Assembly: GCA_951217055.1 (NCBI GenBank)
Contig: OX578276.1
Coordinates: 121,953,299 to 122,017,298, forward strand
Length of the DNA stretch: 64,000 nucleotides
Source of the DNA: Gerris lacustris
Taxonomy: Eukaryota; Arthropoda; Insecta; Hemiptera; Gerridae
Reading direction: 5' to 3'
A program made the position numbers and the translations under genes. The notes below the pieces were generated by a model. The model did not search any database. It saw only the letters and a list, made by a program, of their open reading frames with translations, and had not been told where the DNA came from. This document shows positions 11,439-23,898 of this stretch, piece after piece; within the stretch, counting starts at the first letter, position 1, and every line of letters starts with the position of its first letter.

Positions 11439-13187
11439 CAGGGGTCGGCAACCATAGGCCCACGGGCCAAATTTGGCCCGCGCGTCCATTATGTTTAGCC
11501 CGCGGACGTTTTTAAAAATTTATGTACAAGTATACTAAAAATGTTTCATAAAAAGTAAAATTAACCTAAGGTTTATTTTTTATTTGTTTAAATATTAGGT
11601 ACATAAATATACATTTATATTTCTAATTCCAATTGATTAAAAAGTATGATAGTATTAGTTGTAAGTCTGTGAGGTATAATTAGAACCATTCCTAAAAATT
11701 GCATAAAGAATTCTTGATAAGTCCGTTTGTTGTCTTATCGCGCCGCAGATCCAAGATCTGATATTCTTGATAATAACTCTTTGTCACTCTGAACGGCAGT
11801 GTGATAAGGTAAGTCTTTCTTTATATTTATTACCTACGAACATGTCTGGTACCAATTTAGGTTTAACTGGGCACATTAATAGAAAATTGGTTGAACTCGG
11901 TGAAAAAATACCCATGAAGTTCCACTGCATTATTCACCAGCAATCATTAGGGTGCAAAATAAAAAATTGGGACACAATTATTGATAAAGTTTCAAGCATA
12001 GTGAAATTTATTAGAGCTCACGGATTGAATCACCGACAATTTCGAGCCTTTTTGGAGGAAATTGACTCGGAATATGAAGACATTGTGTACCACACCAAAG
12101 TGAGATGGCTGAGCCGCGGAAAAGTCTTAAAATACTTTTTTGATTTAAAAGAAGAGATTGAAATATTCTTATCAGAAAAAGGAAGAGATATTCCAGAGCT
12201 TTCAGATCCAGAATGGCTTTGCCAGTTAGCATTTATGGTAGATATGACATCATATATCAATGAACTGAACACGAATTTACAAGGTAAAAGTAAACTTATT
12301 TGCAACATGCTCACTGATGTTAAAAGTTTTATGATAAAGTTAGATTTATTTATCAGCCATTTTCAAAAAAATAACACCACGCATTTCCCAAGTTTACATA
12401 AAACTATTACATCTTTAGAGTTTCAAGCCAATGGCCCAGATCTGTTTAAAGAATTTATAAACTCTCTGCAAACATTAAAAGATAATTTTTCCATCCGGTT
12501 TAAAGATTTTTATGACCAAGAAAACGACATTTATTTATTTGAAAATCCTTTCCAATTTGAAATTGATAATGTAAATTCAGATTTGCAATTAGAAATCATA
12601 GATCTCGTTTCAAACAACTTTTTAAAAAACAGTTTTTCCCAAAATACTTTAATATAATTTTATGGTGCACTTCCCATTTCTAAATATCCCAAATTAAAAT
12701 CTTTTAGAACAACCATCTCACTAGCTGATTAAATAATTAATATACGTTTTAACCATTTTACTTGGCAGTAAACTTGTTTTTTTTTAAATTTTTTTTTTTT
12801 TTACTTTTCCTAAACTTTTTTTAATTTTGTATTATCATTCATTCAATTATGAAAATTCATTCAATTATGAAAATTAAACGTTTTCAATTGTATAATTTGG
12901 CATTTTTATTAAGATTAATTAATCCTAAAATAAGGCTACTCCACGAAAGGGGCGTAGGAAAGGGGGGGCTACTGTCTTGCCCCCTTTGTGCCACCCATGG
13001 CCAAAAAATTCCCTACAAAAATAATTTTTCGGAATAAAACGGACAATTTTTCTTCGCTCCCATTTTGAATGGTTTATTATCATTTGAAACCTGCAATTTC
13101 TGGTTATGCTAAACCCGCAATCGGGCCCGCCAGTGGTTTACAAAGTTTTATGATTGGCCCGCTACAAAAAAAGGTTGCCGACCCCTG
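11439..13187 (+). mobile_element. hAT-family transposon, non-autonomous
   Basis: Ends read CAGGGGTCGGCAACC (left) and GGTTGCCGACCCCTG (right), the classic hAT terminal form. They are flanked by an 8-bp direct repeat, ccctagaa (11431-11438) and ccctagac (13188-13195), differing by one base. The 1749-bp element contains a truncated hAT transposase. Internal poly(T) and poly(G) tracts near 12777-12830 and 12950-12970 mark decay. Confidence 0.92.
11767..12657 (+). pseudogene. hAT transposase fragment (GTF2IRD2/ZBED-like)
   Basis: A 296-codon frame with the hAT core pattern: FHCIIHQQSLGCK, a VRWLSRGKVL block, a FFDLKEEIEIFL stretch and a long helical region matching transposases related to GTF2IRD2 and EPM2AIP1-type domesticated genes. 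The BED zinc finger and the first catalytic region are missing at the N-terminus. The TAA at 12655-12657 is followed in the same frame by FYGALPISKYPKLK, which is the expected next conserved segment, so the stop is a premature mutation. The C-terminal dimerisation block is not seen. It is non-functional. Confidence 0.85.
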
Positions 13188-13314
13188 CCCTAGACTAACT
13201 TGAGTTAGTTAAAGGACACATGTATCCCAAGGCAGAGATGATTTTCAAGTAAGTTCCTCAGGATGTGAGTAACAACTTAAGTCCTCTGTAAATGCTATGT
13301 CCATAAAGCCATTG

Positions 13315-14600
13315 AGAAATAGAACATTAAAATAAGGTGGTTTTTAAAAAATAGTCTGCCAATAAGTGTGGCACAAAGATTTCTCGTGTTCAACTCTAAT
13401 TTATTTATTTTTCCCCATCTTTTAAACCTGTCAAAATTGTATTTATTTTTTTTTACATGAATAATGGCACTTTCACAGTGGGGGACGTTTTTTTTTTATG
13501 AGACGCCGATTTCCGAAATGCATAGCATACAATGAGAGCTTTCACTCACAAAAACGTCAAGCATAACAGCAATGAATGTCGCTCTGTGTAAACTGGCTAA
13601 AAGTATTATTTTAGCAAAATTTAAAGAGCGCAGACGGTTGAAATTATAAGGAACCATTTGTGCGCTACATTCGACATGTCTTACTTTTATTTGTGGGGGA
13701 AAAAAATAATGTCTCAAATTGGATTTTTAACGCTATTAGACATATTCAGAAGTATTTTAACCCAGTACAAATATTTTAGAATTTTGTCTATAAGGAAATT
13801 ATTTAGATTTCTTTAAAAAAAAATTAAATTAACAAATAAATAAGTATAATAAAAGTATCATGGAGGACAAAAAACAAAATTATTTGAAAAGCTCATTAAT
13901 TACAAAAATTGTACTTGGAAAAGAAACTGTAGTTTTAAAATAGTTCAACTTTTAATGACTAAATTTAACATTTTTGAAAATTTTCATGTACCTTCTATAC
14001 TATACTTTAACTATTTGCAAAAAGTGAAGGTTTTTGTGGTATCTTCTGAATAAAACTTCTCTGATAATGCAAATTACAAGTTTCTTTTCTTTTGAGCAAA
14101 CGTATTTAAAACCCTCTACTCTATAAAAAATGTAAAGAGCACAGATGGTTGAAATTTTCATAGGCTACATTCGACGAACAATCCAAATTTCTTAAAAATC
14201 TGATGAGCATGGGCGTCAAATAATTATCCTTAGACAAATCCTCAACCACAGGTTAATTACTATTGATACCCTCATAAGCGTAAATTATTTAACTTTTTAG
14301 GTTTTTACTCCACATGCTGCAAAATAATGGGGGGGGGGGTGGCTCAAACCCCCCTTTGCCCTTATGGATGGACACCAATGCTGATGAGTACATATACAGT
14401 TATAAGCATTGATAGAACAATTTTGCTGTAGGTTGAAACTTATAAACAAGGGACCAACAATGGACTGATTTTGACCTACCACCCCAATTTCTTTAAAATT
14501 GGACAATTAGTTTTTAAGATATGTTAGGTTTGCAAAAACTGTGCAGACACAGACATGTGGCTAAATATTCTCTGATGTCTGAAGCGGATGCAATTTTTTA
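13315..14600. repeat. dispersed repeat family X, copy 1
   Basis: Blocks here recur at 31400-31760, 41060-41640 and, reversed, within 57900-59225. Shared strings include a ggtttttaaaaaat stretch, an aaagagcrcagacrgttgaaatt stretch followed by a gctac-ttcgac stretch, and catgatgtctgaaac. The family is AT-rich, with no coding frame recognised. Its full-length ends are not defined. Confidence 0.6.
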
Positions 14601-15934
14601 ATTCAATGACATAAATAATGTACATTCTTCAGAACGATCATAATGTTTCGGTTAGCTCAGAAGCAATAATTTTTATACGATTCCAAACAGATATAAATTA
14701 ATACATTAAAATTTTAAGGTATGGTGTTTTAATTTTCAATACCCAAGAATCCTAAATGAAGACTAAAGAGTTTATAAACACAGGAACAGGTAAGATTTAA
14801 GCACACACAAATAACAGACCTATTGTTAAAATAAATTATATTTTATATTAATATCTGGGAAAAATGCATTAATATTTCAGTTATCTCATTAAAACAATCT
14901 ATGATAGAGTGTTATATATAAAACATATTGTATAACATATAGTTATAGTATGTTATAAAGAACATAAATTGGAAGTATACATAATATATTTCTAGGACTT
15001 AAGAAGTCTACAGCTGTAATAGAGAGAGTAAAGATGGCAATTTGACAGCAACAAATTACATAAATTGTCGATCAATTCTTGGGAATTCAAATTATGCTGG
15101 AAGTCGAGAAATATAGACACAGCTGTGCGTGTTAATACCAATATAATTATATGATAGTGTCTGAAATCGAAATCAAAAGGATGAAGATTTTTAAATAACT
15201 TTCCTAAAATCAAAAGCTGGTCTTAATTTAATTTTCTCTTATTTTCTAATGTCTAGATAGACTAGTTTTCTGAAACAGAGACCTTAAGATTGACGGTAAT
15301 TAAAATAATTTTCCTGCTATAGCAAAATCAAATAATTTCAGCCTTAGTTCTGTACTAAGAACGATTCATTAGAACCTATTAAAATTGTCAGATACCTTCA
15401 AAGTTATATTGCTTCAGCATACTAAAGATTTAATACTTTATGTTAACTTTTATCTTTCCACCATCATAAAAGGCTTGATAAATAACAAATTTGTTATAGC
15501 CAAATCAAACTTAATACAAAATAAATAAATGTACAGGGCATAGATTAAGGTCCACATCTTATACCTTTTAACTTAATGAGTGGCTCAGTACTAAACTTTA
15601 CCTCATTCAGTCTTACGCATTCTCTAAACTAAATCTTACGTTAATACAAAATATTAAAAAAAAGTCAAAGGTTAGGATCAGCCTTTCGGATTAACAACTT
15701 TGATTTTAGTATTACCATTTATATGGATATTACTAACATTTCACTGCCATTGCCTGTGGTGCCTCACTTGGGTAGTTCAAGTACCTAACTATATTAATAT
15801 GAAATTATAATACATTATCATAATCAAGGGTTTCCTCAATTTTTTCTATTACAGTTATGATAATTTAAGGAAGATACAAATTATTAACGTTCAAGTAAGT
15901 CAAGGTAAGTGTATTTGGACGGATGATGAGTATT
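14601..15934. other. intergenic, nothing recognised
   Basis: AT-rich sequence downstream of the RUS gene. Only short frames without domains were found. No terminal repeats, tRNA or splice-paired exons were spotted. Confidence 0.4.
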
Positions 15935-15940
15935 TTTATT
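15935..15940 (-). promoter_or_regulatory. poly(A) signal of the RUS gene
   Basis: The plus-strand TTTATT reads AATAAA on the minus strand, about 21 bases past the stop codon of the gene ending at 15961. Confidence 0.6.
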
Positions 15941-15960
15941 GAACGAGATAAGAGGTTATA

Positions 15961-17394
15961 TCAGAGGGAGTGTGGCTTGAAGGTGTGGTGGTGTTGGGAA
16001 GTCAAGAGACCTCCCCAGGTGGCTCTCCAACCGCTGTCAACTCCGTGAAACTGATGAGAGGTAAGGCTCCAGCCTGCCGTATTGAGGCCTTTCCAAAATG
16101 ACTTGAATTCGTCACTACAAAATTGATCAATTTCTATGAGTTCCTCTATGTTTAGCAGCTCTCCTACCTTCCTCATCTCTATCCTGCTAAGGACTCGGAG
16201 ATAACGCTTGAATCCGCAATCTTCTGAGAGAGAAGAGTCCATTAAGCACTCAGGCAATTTGGACAAGCTATATGAAGAGGCAACCGCAAGCATGAGGGCA
16301 TGAAAGTAAGCTTGAAACAGGTCCTTAACACCACCTGCCTTGGATAGCACAGTACGTATACATATGGTACTCTGAACCAGCATGAAAAACTTATCCTTAT
16401 ATAAGCTAGAAATCATGCGTAGCTGATTAGAAGTGAGATTGAGTCCTTGAAGGGAAGTACCAAGTTTAACCTTGTATCCACTTAATCTTTCATCTGTAAA
16501 TCCTGATAACACACTGACAGACTCCATATCTGCTACCACATCAGGCACCATGACGTAACCCCCAGTCAGATAATGATAAAGGACAATATGGAACCGTTCT
16601 GGGTTCAGCACTTTGAATTTCAGAGCCCGCACAGCTTTGTAGTTGGCATACAGGTGAAGAACCATAATAAAAGCGAACAGAGGATGAATAAAAAGACTGC
16701 CTGTGAAATTTGACAAGAGAAAAATCCCTAAAAGGGATGCAATGAGATTCACACAAGTTTCTTGGCTGGAGTCTTTAGCTGCGACGTCCCCTGTATTTTC
16801 AGAGATAGCTTGGTGTTGGGTAACCGATGCTCTAGTGGCACCCCCTGCCACGCCGACGATGGCTTTCAAAGAAGAAGTAATACAGAGTACCTCCAGCGAA
16901 TGGTTGACTAGCATAGGGAGGAGAATCAGCTCCAGTAACATGGCCGCGTCGTTCATGAAGTCGGCGAAAAGACGCCATTTCTTACAGTCAGAGTCAAAGC
17001 CGGACCCACTGGCCCAAGCGAAGAATATCTTGGACACCATACCGACACCGTCTTTAAATATCCAGGTGATGGCGGCGCCTAGAGCTGAAGCTTCCTTGTT
17101 ACCCACCCCAACACCGACCAGCACTGCGTGAGTACTGAGAGTGTGTCCGAGAGTGCTGGAAAAAGCTTGTACAGTGTCCCATACCTGGTACTCAGTGTAA
17201 TCCTGGCTCACGCTGTCCGGGTAACCCCTAGGTAGTAAAATTTCTTTGATAACGCGCCACAGTCTACCTGGTATGCCTCCGCTTCGAAGTGACGAGTCCA
17301 ATCTTGACACTCTGTTTGATTCTGGCGGTTTCACGTAAACTATTTCAGACCCGTCGCTTCCTAACGACTCCGTCAATAAAATTTCATAAGGCAT
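15961..17394 (-). CDS. RUSF1: RUS family member 1 (RUSF1, DUF647)
   Basis: An uninterrupted 477-residue protein of the Root UVB-Sensitive family, whose animal member RUSF1 (C16orf58) is a multi-pass membrane protein of about 470 residues with unclear biochemistry. Family landmarks are present in order: LPRGYPDSVSQDY (54-66), QVWDTVQAF (70-78), the glycine-rich GVGVGN (94-99), WRLFADFMND (140-149), GVAGGATRA (181-189), DVAAKDSSQET (203-213) and HLYANYKAVRAL (247-258). Hydrophobic stretches at about 150-165, 217-229 and 236-249 are likely membrane segments. The C-terminus ends with WRATWGGLL, like the family's usual WRATW. Length is normal, so start and stop are credible. There are no introns, unlike vertebrate orthologues. 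Base composition is clearly more GC-rich than the flanks. The assignment is firm; the molecular function is not known. Confidence 0.95.
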   Translation of the reverse strand: MPYEILLTESLGSDGSEIVYVKPPESNRVSRLDSSLRSGGIPGRLWRVIKEILLPRGYPDSVSQDYTEYQVWDTVQAFSSTLGHTLSTHAVLVGVGVGNKEASALGAAITWIFKDGVGMVSKIFFAWASGSGFDSDCKKWRLFADFMNDAAMLLELILLPMLVNHSLEVLCITSSLKAIVGVAGGATRASVTQHQAISENTGDVAAKDSSQETCVNLIASLLGIFLLSNFTGSLFIHPLFAFIMVLHLYANYKAVRALKFKVLNPERFHIVLYHYLTGGYVMVPDVVADMESVSVLSGFTDERLSGYKVKLGTSLQGLNLTSNQLRMISSLYKDKFFMLVQSTICIRTVLSKAGGVKDLFQAYFHALMLAVASSYSLSKLPECLMDSSLSEDCGFKRYLRVLSRIEMRKVGELLNIEELIEIDQFCSDEFKSFWKGLNTAGWSLTSHQFHGVDSGWRATWGGLLTSQHHHTFKPHSL

Positions 17395-17871
17395 AACTAA
17401 AAACTAGAGACTCTTGGCACAATTTGAGATTCAGAAGGTAATTTAAATTCAGATCTATCCATAACAAATCCTAACTTGCTACATAACGTCGAAAATATCT
17501 CACACGGTCACACGTATTGAAAAGAAAGCAAATTTAGATAACGTATAACCTCCTTCGAAAACATAACCTTCTTTTTTTACTGTCATGTTTTGGCGAGTAG
17601 TTTTAAATTTTAAATACTATCGTAGAGGGAATTATGGAAAGCTTGACTGTCTATTTCTTTTCGGGGAGGGGGTGGGGGAGGGAATCGGGAGGTTCCAACT
17701 TCCTAGATTTTCTTAAATAAAACTCTTGATATTGACAATAAAATAAATTTATAATATAATAATAAAAAATAATCCCCTTCCTCCAATCGAGTTAAACTCG
17801 TATTTTTTCTTGAAAATTATCTTTTAGAGGTTTCAATGATGACTAACGCTCCTGTCAACATCAAGTTAGTT
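17395..17871. other. 5' flank of RUSF1
   Basis: Presumed promoter side of the minus-strand gene. It carries a G-rich patch near 17662-17685 and otherwise AT-rich DNA. No clear TATA or initiator can be assigned. Confidence 0.4.
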
Positions 17872-18096
17872 TGGTAAAATCGGATTGTACGTGCCCCCAC
17901 TTTGAGGTTAGGTGATAAAATCCCGTATATTATATTAAAAACCTTAATTTTGTGTACCCTTTTCTGTACTCCAACATATTTTTAGACAAAGGGATATAAA
18001 CTCTCCTATGAACAAATCATACATATATAATTTCTCTAAAATCAAGTAGGAAAAAGTACGAAACATTTCTGGGGCACGTACAATCCGATTTAGCCA
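17872..18096. mobile_element. 225-bp MITE, copy 1 of a family
   Basis: Terminal inverted repeats TGGTAAAATCGGATTGTACG / CGTACAATCCGATTTAGCCA enclose about 180 bp. A second copy lies at 45147-45362 with the same ends and the same internal gtgataaaatcccg stretch. Flanks share GTTAGTT on both sides, so a duplication of about 7-8 bp is likely, which would suit hAT. Confidence 0.75.
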
Positions 18097-18479
18097 GTTA
18101 GTTATTTAAATCTCAATTTATTTACAAGTTTATAAATTTATACAATGACTACCTATAACCAAATTTTACCTTCAAAAACACATTATAAAAATTTCGATTA
18201 TTGCAATCCTTCCCCCCCCCCCCCCCCTTAAAGAGTGATGGAAGGCAATGATTAATTGTGGAGCGTAAAAACTTAGCTCTCACGACCTCATATCCTTTGT
18301 CACATTTTATATCCTACTACACTTTCTTATTATTGACAGGACATCCCAAGAAGCACAGCTGATCCTTAAGACATCCCTGGGATATCCTTTTGTCCAGATT
18401 TGATCCTGTCCATAATTGTTTATCCATGGGTTCTCCTATGGTTATCACGTTTTGGATGCCTCATTGGGTCATCCTAGGG

Positions 18480-18665
18480 ATGTCCTATGGATATCCTTAA
18501 CGGGATGTCCAGTTGAGGATATCCTATGGATATCCAGTTGAGGATATCCTATGGACATCGAGTTAAGGGTATCCTATGGATGTCCTTAACAGGATTGTCC
18601 AGTTAAGGATATCCAGTTGGGGATATCCTATGGACATCGAGTTAAGGGTATCCTATGGATACCCT
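18480..18665. repeat. subterminal short tandem repeats
   Basis: Repeated ggatatccta-tgga-atc-agtt-a-gg units of about 25-35 bp, with several near-palindromic GGATATCC sites. They lie just inside the left end of the surrounding element. Related motifs recur at its right end. Confidence 0.75.
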
Positions 18666-19384
18666 CCAAAAAAAAAAAAAAATTAGAATTAGAATTGAAA
18701 AAAATCATAATTATAATTGGATATATTTACGTTATTCAAAGGATGATGTTTCAGTGAAAGCTATATTGAACAATCCTCAAATTATTTATAAAAGTTATAT
18801 ATTTTATGGTGTAAGGTTAAAGTATTCATTTTGACTAGACGTTAGGGAGCACAAAAAAAAGTCTAATAAACCAAAATAAAGACATCTTAAATAAAATAAT
18901 TAATCTTTTACAAAATTGATAATAATTAGGTCGCTTTTATTAGATATTTTAATGCATATTCCATTTTATGCATTACATTATTATTAATACATATTTCATA
19001 CTGCCAATTATTAATATAATGTTTATTAATATGATAGATAATAAACTGAATATCTTACATATTTATTTATTATTTAAATATTTAATTAAAAAAAATAGTT
19101 ATGTTGCAAAAATCAAACCAACCTTCTTAAATTAAAATAATACTCAGATTATGTTCTAGATTTTATAATATTCTACGTAAATATATTAACATAATAATTT
19201 GTTTAATTTAAATCGATTAGTAAGAAATGGTTAATATGACCGCCGGTGGATCATGTTATGATATTATAATATTTATTAAGAATATTAAAAGAACATTTTT
19301 TTAAAGAACTTGTTTGATCAAATGTAATGTAATAATACATAATATTATGTGAACACTTTGTAAATATGTTTAAATAAATAAGTA

Positions 19385-19600
<216 letters not shown>

Positions 19601-20203
19601 TGTATGTATTATAAAAATATATTTCTCAATTTGTAAAAACATGCGAAAAAATTTAAACTCGCATTTATCTATTTAAAAGGCTTTGTTTTTAATTAAATTA
19701 CATTTAAATTTACATTCAGTTTTTCGTATTTCTGTTTTGGGATTTATTACATTTTTTATTTTAGAATTATAATTACTAATCGTGTATAATTTGTGTACGT
19801 ATTCCATTTCAATCACTCTTGGGTTTACGTGATAATAATATAAACTATAAATAATGTAAAAATAACGATGTCTATTTTATATGTATGATTTATAATGTCT
19901 ATGTTTAATTGTATTCTCATGCTGTATTAATATAAATATTTCTTTAGTTATTATATTTGATATATTTCTTAAGTTTAAGTGTTATTATGAATAGTCGTGT
20001 CATAAATGGAATAGGCCTTGAAGAGAGATTATACAGGCTAAAGAGAAGATAGGGTTGAATGCACTGCACAGTATAGACACTAGTGATGGGCGGGGCTAGA
20101 CCCGATTGTACTCGACTGTCTTTGCTTCGGCTTTCTTCGGCGACTTTTTTTTGTGCTCTCTAACGTCTAGTTTCATTTTGGGTTAGTATTAATCGGAAAT
20201 GAC

Positions 20204-20290
20204 TCATGGCTGAGTGGATAAAGCGAGGGACAGTCATCCAGGAGGTCCTGGGTTCAAAACTCACAGAGACAACAATAAAGTTCTAGGATG
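20204..20290 (+). repeat. tRNA-like SINE head or tRNA pseudogene
   Basis: An A-box TGGCTGAGTGG at 20207-20217 and a B-box-like GGTTCAAAACTC at 20251 have tRNA spacing. The cloverleaf does not close convincingly and there is no clean acceptor stem, so this is a SINE remnant and not a tRNA gene. Confidence 0.55.
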
Positions 20291-20541
20291 TTAAATCAAA
20301 TCCAAGAATTAACTTCATAAGGGAATACAAATACTAATTTTAAGCATCCAGAATATGTCCCTAAAGTGTCCATAGGATATCCCACGGGATATGCTCTGGA
20401 CGTCCCGTGGAGGTTAGAAGGCCGGACATCGGGTCAGCCATAAGACGTCCAAAATCAAAAATTTTACCATCCAGGGGATGTGCAAAAGGACAAAGTGACT
20501 GGTCCCGTGGATGTCCCAGGGACAAAGTCGTGCTACTTGGG

Positions 20542-22428
20542 ATGGGTTTTGGCTATTGACACATTTTTACTAACTCATATAGGTAGTACCATCGATATTA
20601 TAATAGTAGTACATCTCAGACACAGTTTTTCCAAAATCATATGATAATGTTCTCCTTTTCATTTTTTAGGGTAGTTAGCACAGGGCCGAATTTGCCATAT
20701 CATCGTGGGCCAGCATCGCCATCTATCAACTACATCTATTTCTTTTAAATTATAAATACTTAGCCAAGACTATTTATTTAATTTAATTTTTAAGATTATG
20801 TATGAAATGTCATTTTTAGGGGGTTGGTTCTTCTCCTTTCAAAAGAACCTGGCACTCTTAGACAAATATATGTTATCATGTTTTTTTTTTTATTCTAATT
20901 AATTTTAATTAATTTTAACTAACCCTAACAACCAACTGAGTTGTGCATAATCTAAAAATAATGTGCTTGTCACATCGTTACAATTGTGTTGCTTTATTTT
21001 TTATCTTTTTCTAAGAGCATAATATATATATTTGCTATCAAACGTCGTAACAGAATTAACAATAATACCAAGATCTAACTGATGGTGAACCTGTACCTAA
21101 ATTTCGTTGTTGTGAGGATCGTTAAAAAGGTACATAAGTTATATTAGGATAAAAAAAATCATTGTTCCATCGTCAAACATTCCTAGAATTTCCTCACTAA
21201 CGATCTAATCCATCCGTTACAGGACATAGCAATGGCTTATTATTAAATAAATGACAAAACAAAAAAGACTAGTATCAAACGGATTTAAAAAAAAAAAACA
21301 ATCTAAAAACTGGTAACTAAAAAAAAAAACTTTATCACAGACTGGAAGATCTCACAAAAAATTTACAATAAATCGTGACCATAGGGTTGAGAAGAGCTGG
21401 TGCAGACTGTACACTTCTTTCATGACAATACGATTGCAGTGACTGACATGATAATTCTATCGCCATATAAAGAAGGCTTTAATTCTACAAAATACTATTT
21501 TTGAACCACCTGATTGAATTAATCTTACAATATATAACGCTCCCATGGAGTTAGAACTGTATTTTAACTCCATGCATTTATAAATTACCCCACACTAATA
21601 TCAACTTCCTTTTTTCTCATGACAACTTGGTAAATGTTTATTTTTTCACAGCAGTAGTGGGAGGGAAGTTTATTGATGTAAGAAATAACAACTCTATAGT
21701 TAACCAAAGACAAGGACAAGACAATATACTGATTCAAGTTATTTAAAAATATTAGTTTATTAACATCTTTACACGTTGACCATTCAATAAAATATAAACC
21801 AACAATGATTCACAAAGTTAAAATATTTTAATTCTATAAAAAATCAAAATCTATTTTCTGTAGCTAGTCTTTATTGAAAAAGAAACTTCATTCAGCAAAG
21901 CTAATTTTCTACTAATATTGAAATATTTTGTATACATATTTTATTGCTTGTATCTTCAACATATACTTAAAAGCTACTGCTTATTCCACGTAATAAGCTT
22001 GCCATGTAGATTATTTACAATATATGTACTCCTTCAGCTGAGGTAACTTGGCAAAATTATCTAGATCTATCTATATTATCTAGATAATATTTAATTGAAT
22101 TTTGTTTAAATATATCATCTTGTAAACAAAAAAACTTTATAGGAAGGTAGACAACCCTCTCAGTTCCATATAATCACTGTGTTATCTCTTAATATCCTCT
22201 CACATTGTCATTGGGTTTTTAAACAACACAAACTTTCAACTTATCAATATGTTAAAATAACTTTAAAGCTTATATTAGAGTCTCTGATAATTTTAAATCT
22301 TTGTGTATCTAGCTCGAATAATTCTCTCACTATGAAAAATATTAGCACCACTTTGTACCATCTGAAACATACATAAATGATAACAATCAAATTAAACAAA
22401 ATTTTGTTTCAAAATAAAAGAGTAAGAT
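20542..22428. other. intergenic, nothing recognised
   Basis: AT-rich DNA with short frames lacking known domains. No paired terminal repeats were found in this stretch. Confidence 0.4.
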
Positions 22429-23009
22429 TAGTCCCCAGGCCACCATAAGAAGTGAGTCGCTGATTGATAAAGTTTTCTTACCTTATGGAATCGCTTATTT
22501 ATGCCGTGTCCACCGATGAATTGGGTATATGGAAACTGGGTGCTGGGCCATTTATTTTTTGTTGACATGCCAAACTTGCCCTTCTGCGGGAACATTGAAA
22601 AGAGATAGATAAAGTTTTGATTTTCACAGGATAGTTTAATTAAATTATTTCAAATACAGTGGTAAAGGTGGCCACCGATACGAGTGGGCCGTTTTCTTTT
22701 CAACGTCCCCGCAGAGCGATATGTTTGGGGCGGTGGCCACCCCAAACGGCCCACTCGTATCGGTGGCCACCTTTACCACTGTTTTTGAAATAATTTAATT
22801 AAACTATCCTGTGAAAATCAAAACTTTATCTATCTCTTTTCAATGTTCCCGCAGAAGGGCAAGTTTGGCATGTCAACAAAAAATAAATGGCCCAGCACCC
22901 AGTTTCCATATACCCAATTCATCGGTGGACACGGCATAAATAAGCGATTCCATAAGGTAAGAAAACTTTATCAATCAGCGACTCACTTCTTATGGTGGCC
23001 TGGGGACTA
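22429..23009. repeat. 581-bp foldback with exon-like arms
   Basis: Arms 22429-22694 and 22744-23009 (266 bp each) are reverse complements with a single mismatch noticed, around a 49-bp spacer. Each arm carries a 34-codon stretch bounded by a splice-like acceptor (ttcccgcag) and donor (AAG|gtaag): 22855-22956 on the plus strand and 22482-22583 on the minus strand. The spacer contains a diverged copy of the arm's tcttttcaa-gt-cccgcag segment. Flanks share GAT. No family was recognised. Confidence 0.85.
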
Positions 23010-23526
23010 GATCTTTTGTAACCAAGAAGCTAATGAGATGACAAACTTTTATTCTTTTTTTTAGGTAAATCCAAAGTAACTCAGCTATGAAGTGATACAG
23101 ATTACTTAATCTATTAAATCAGATCTGAATGTTTTTAACAGAGAAGACAATTATTTTACCAATATCATATATTCATAAATATTAGTGGTAGCTTTTTTCT
23201 TAATTTTTCTTCTTTTTTGGTCTACAGGGCATTAGATAAAATAAAACTGCTACTTCTGATTGAGACATCATCAGGCCTTTGACATTGCTATCTTTGTTAA
23301 CATAAAATTCTTTATTTGAACTATAGGTAATATATAATTTCTTCAGATAGCTGTGTTCTGCACATTGTAGCACAATGCTTTTGTACATGATAAAACCTAA
23401 AATCTTATAAAATATTTGATTTCCACGAAGAGAAAACATGTTAATTTTTCTTCACAGCTAGCTGGAAAAATTATATAATAAATATAGTTTAGATAAAAAA
23501 TTGTACATAAACAAGGATATTAATTA

Positions 23527-23588
23527 AAGGCCTAAAGATGCCTCAAGAGGAGGCGAAATATCGCAAAATGAAGTAAGCATTTTATTTT
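23527..23588 (+). repeat. dispersed repeat with hammerhead-like core, copy a
   Basis: Contains an aaagatgcctcaagaggaggcgaaatatcg-like module: a complementary GCCTC/GAGGC stem followed by GAAA. The same module is seen at 23912, 31228, 38192 and reversed at 23217-23275. The first base pattern here is CTAAAGA, not CTGANGA, so this copy is not a canonical ribozyme core. A SINE has inserted directly after it. Confidence 0.5.
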
Positions 23589-23883
23589 TTGGGGGAGCTA
23601 GCGTAGCCGTGTGGGTTAAACCACGACTGCTCGGCCATCACTGAATCTCGAGTGGGACGAGACGGGGTTCGATTCCTCGCCGTGACACTCTGATTTATAT
23701 GGCTCACAATTGATCACATCATACTCGCGCTTTGGCGGTACTATGTACAGAGGTATGATGTGTGAAGTGGCTGGAACTCTCTACCGTGGGGCGTAAAAAG
23801 GGCCTAAGTGATGGCCTAATTGCAAGGTTCGAACAAGTGGTTCGTCTTACCCGTCCTAGTAGAAAGTACTAGACTACTACTAC
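23589..23883 (+). mobile_element. tRNA-derived SINE, 295 bp
   Basis: The A-box region tagccgtgtgg (23604-23614) and B-box ggttcgattcc (23666-23676) give a polymerase III promoter. The body carries a cctaattgcaaggttcgaac stretch and the tail is built of TAC triplets. It is flanked by the perfect 15-bp direct repeat taagcattttatttt (23574-23588 and 23884-23898), which proves retroposition into the hammerhead-like repeat. Same family as the SINEs at 2037, 4988 and 7939, but without their 90-bp insertion. Confidence 0.9.
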
Positions 23884-23898
23884 TAAGCATTTTATTTT

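Noticed and set aside
16703..17131. 142-codon plus-strand frame opposite RUSF1
   Set aside because: Antisense of a well-supported coding region, without recognisable domains.
20204..20290. Functional tRNA gene
   Set aside because: A and B boxes are present but no closed cloverleaf or acceptor stem could be drawn; SINE head is the better reading.
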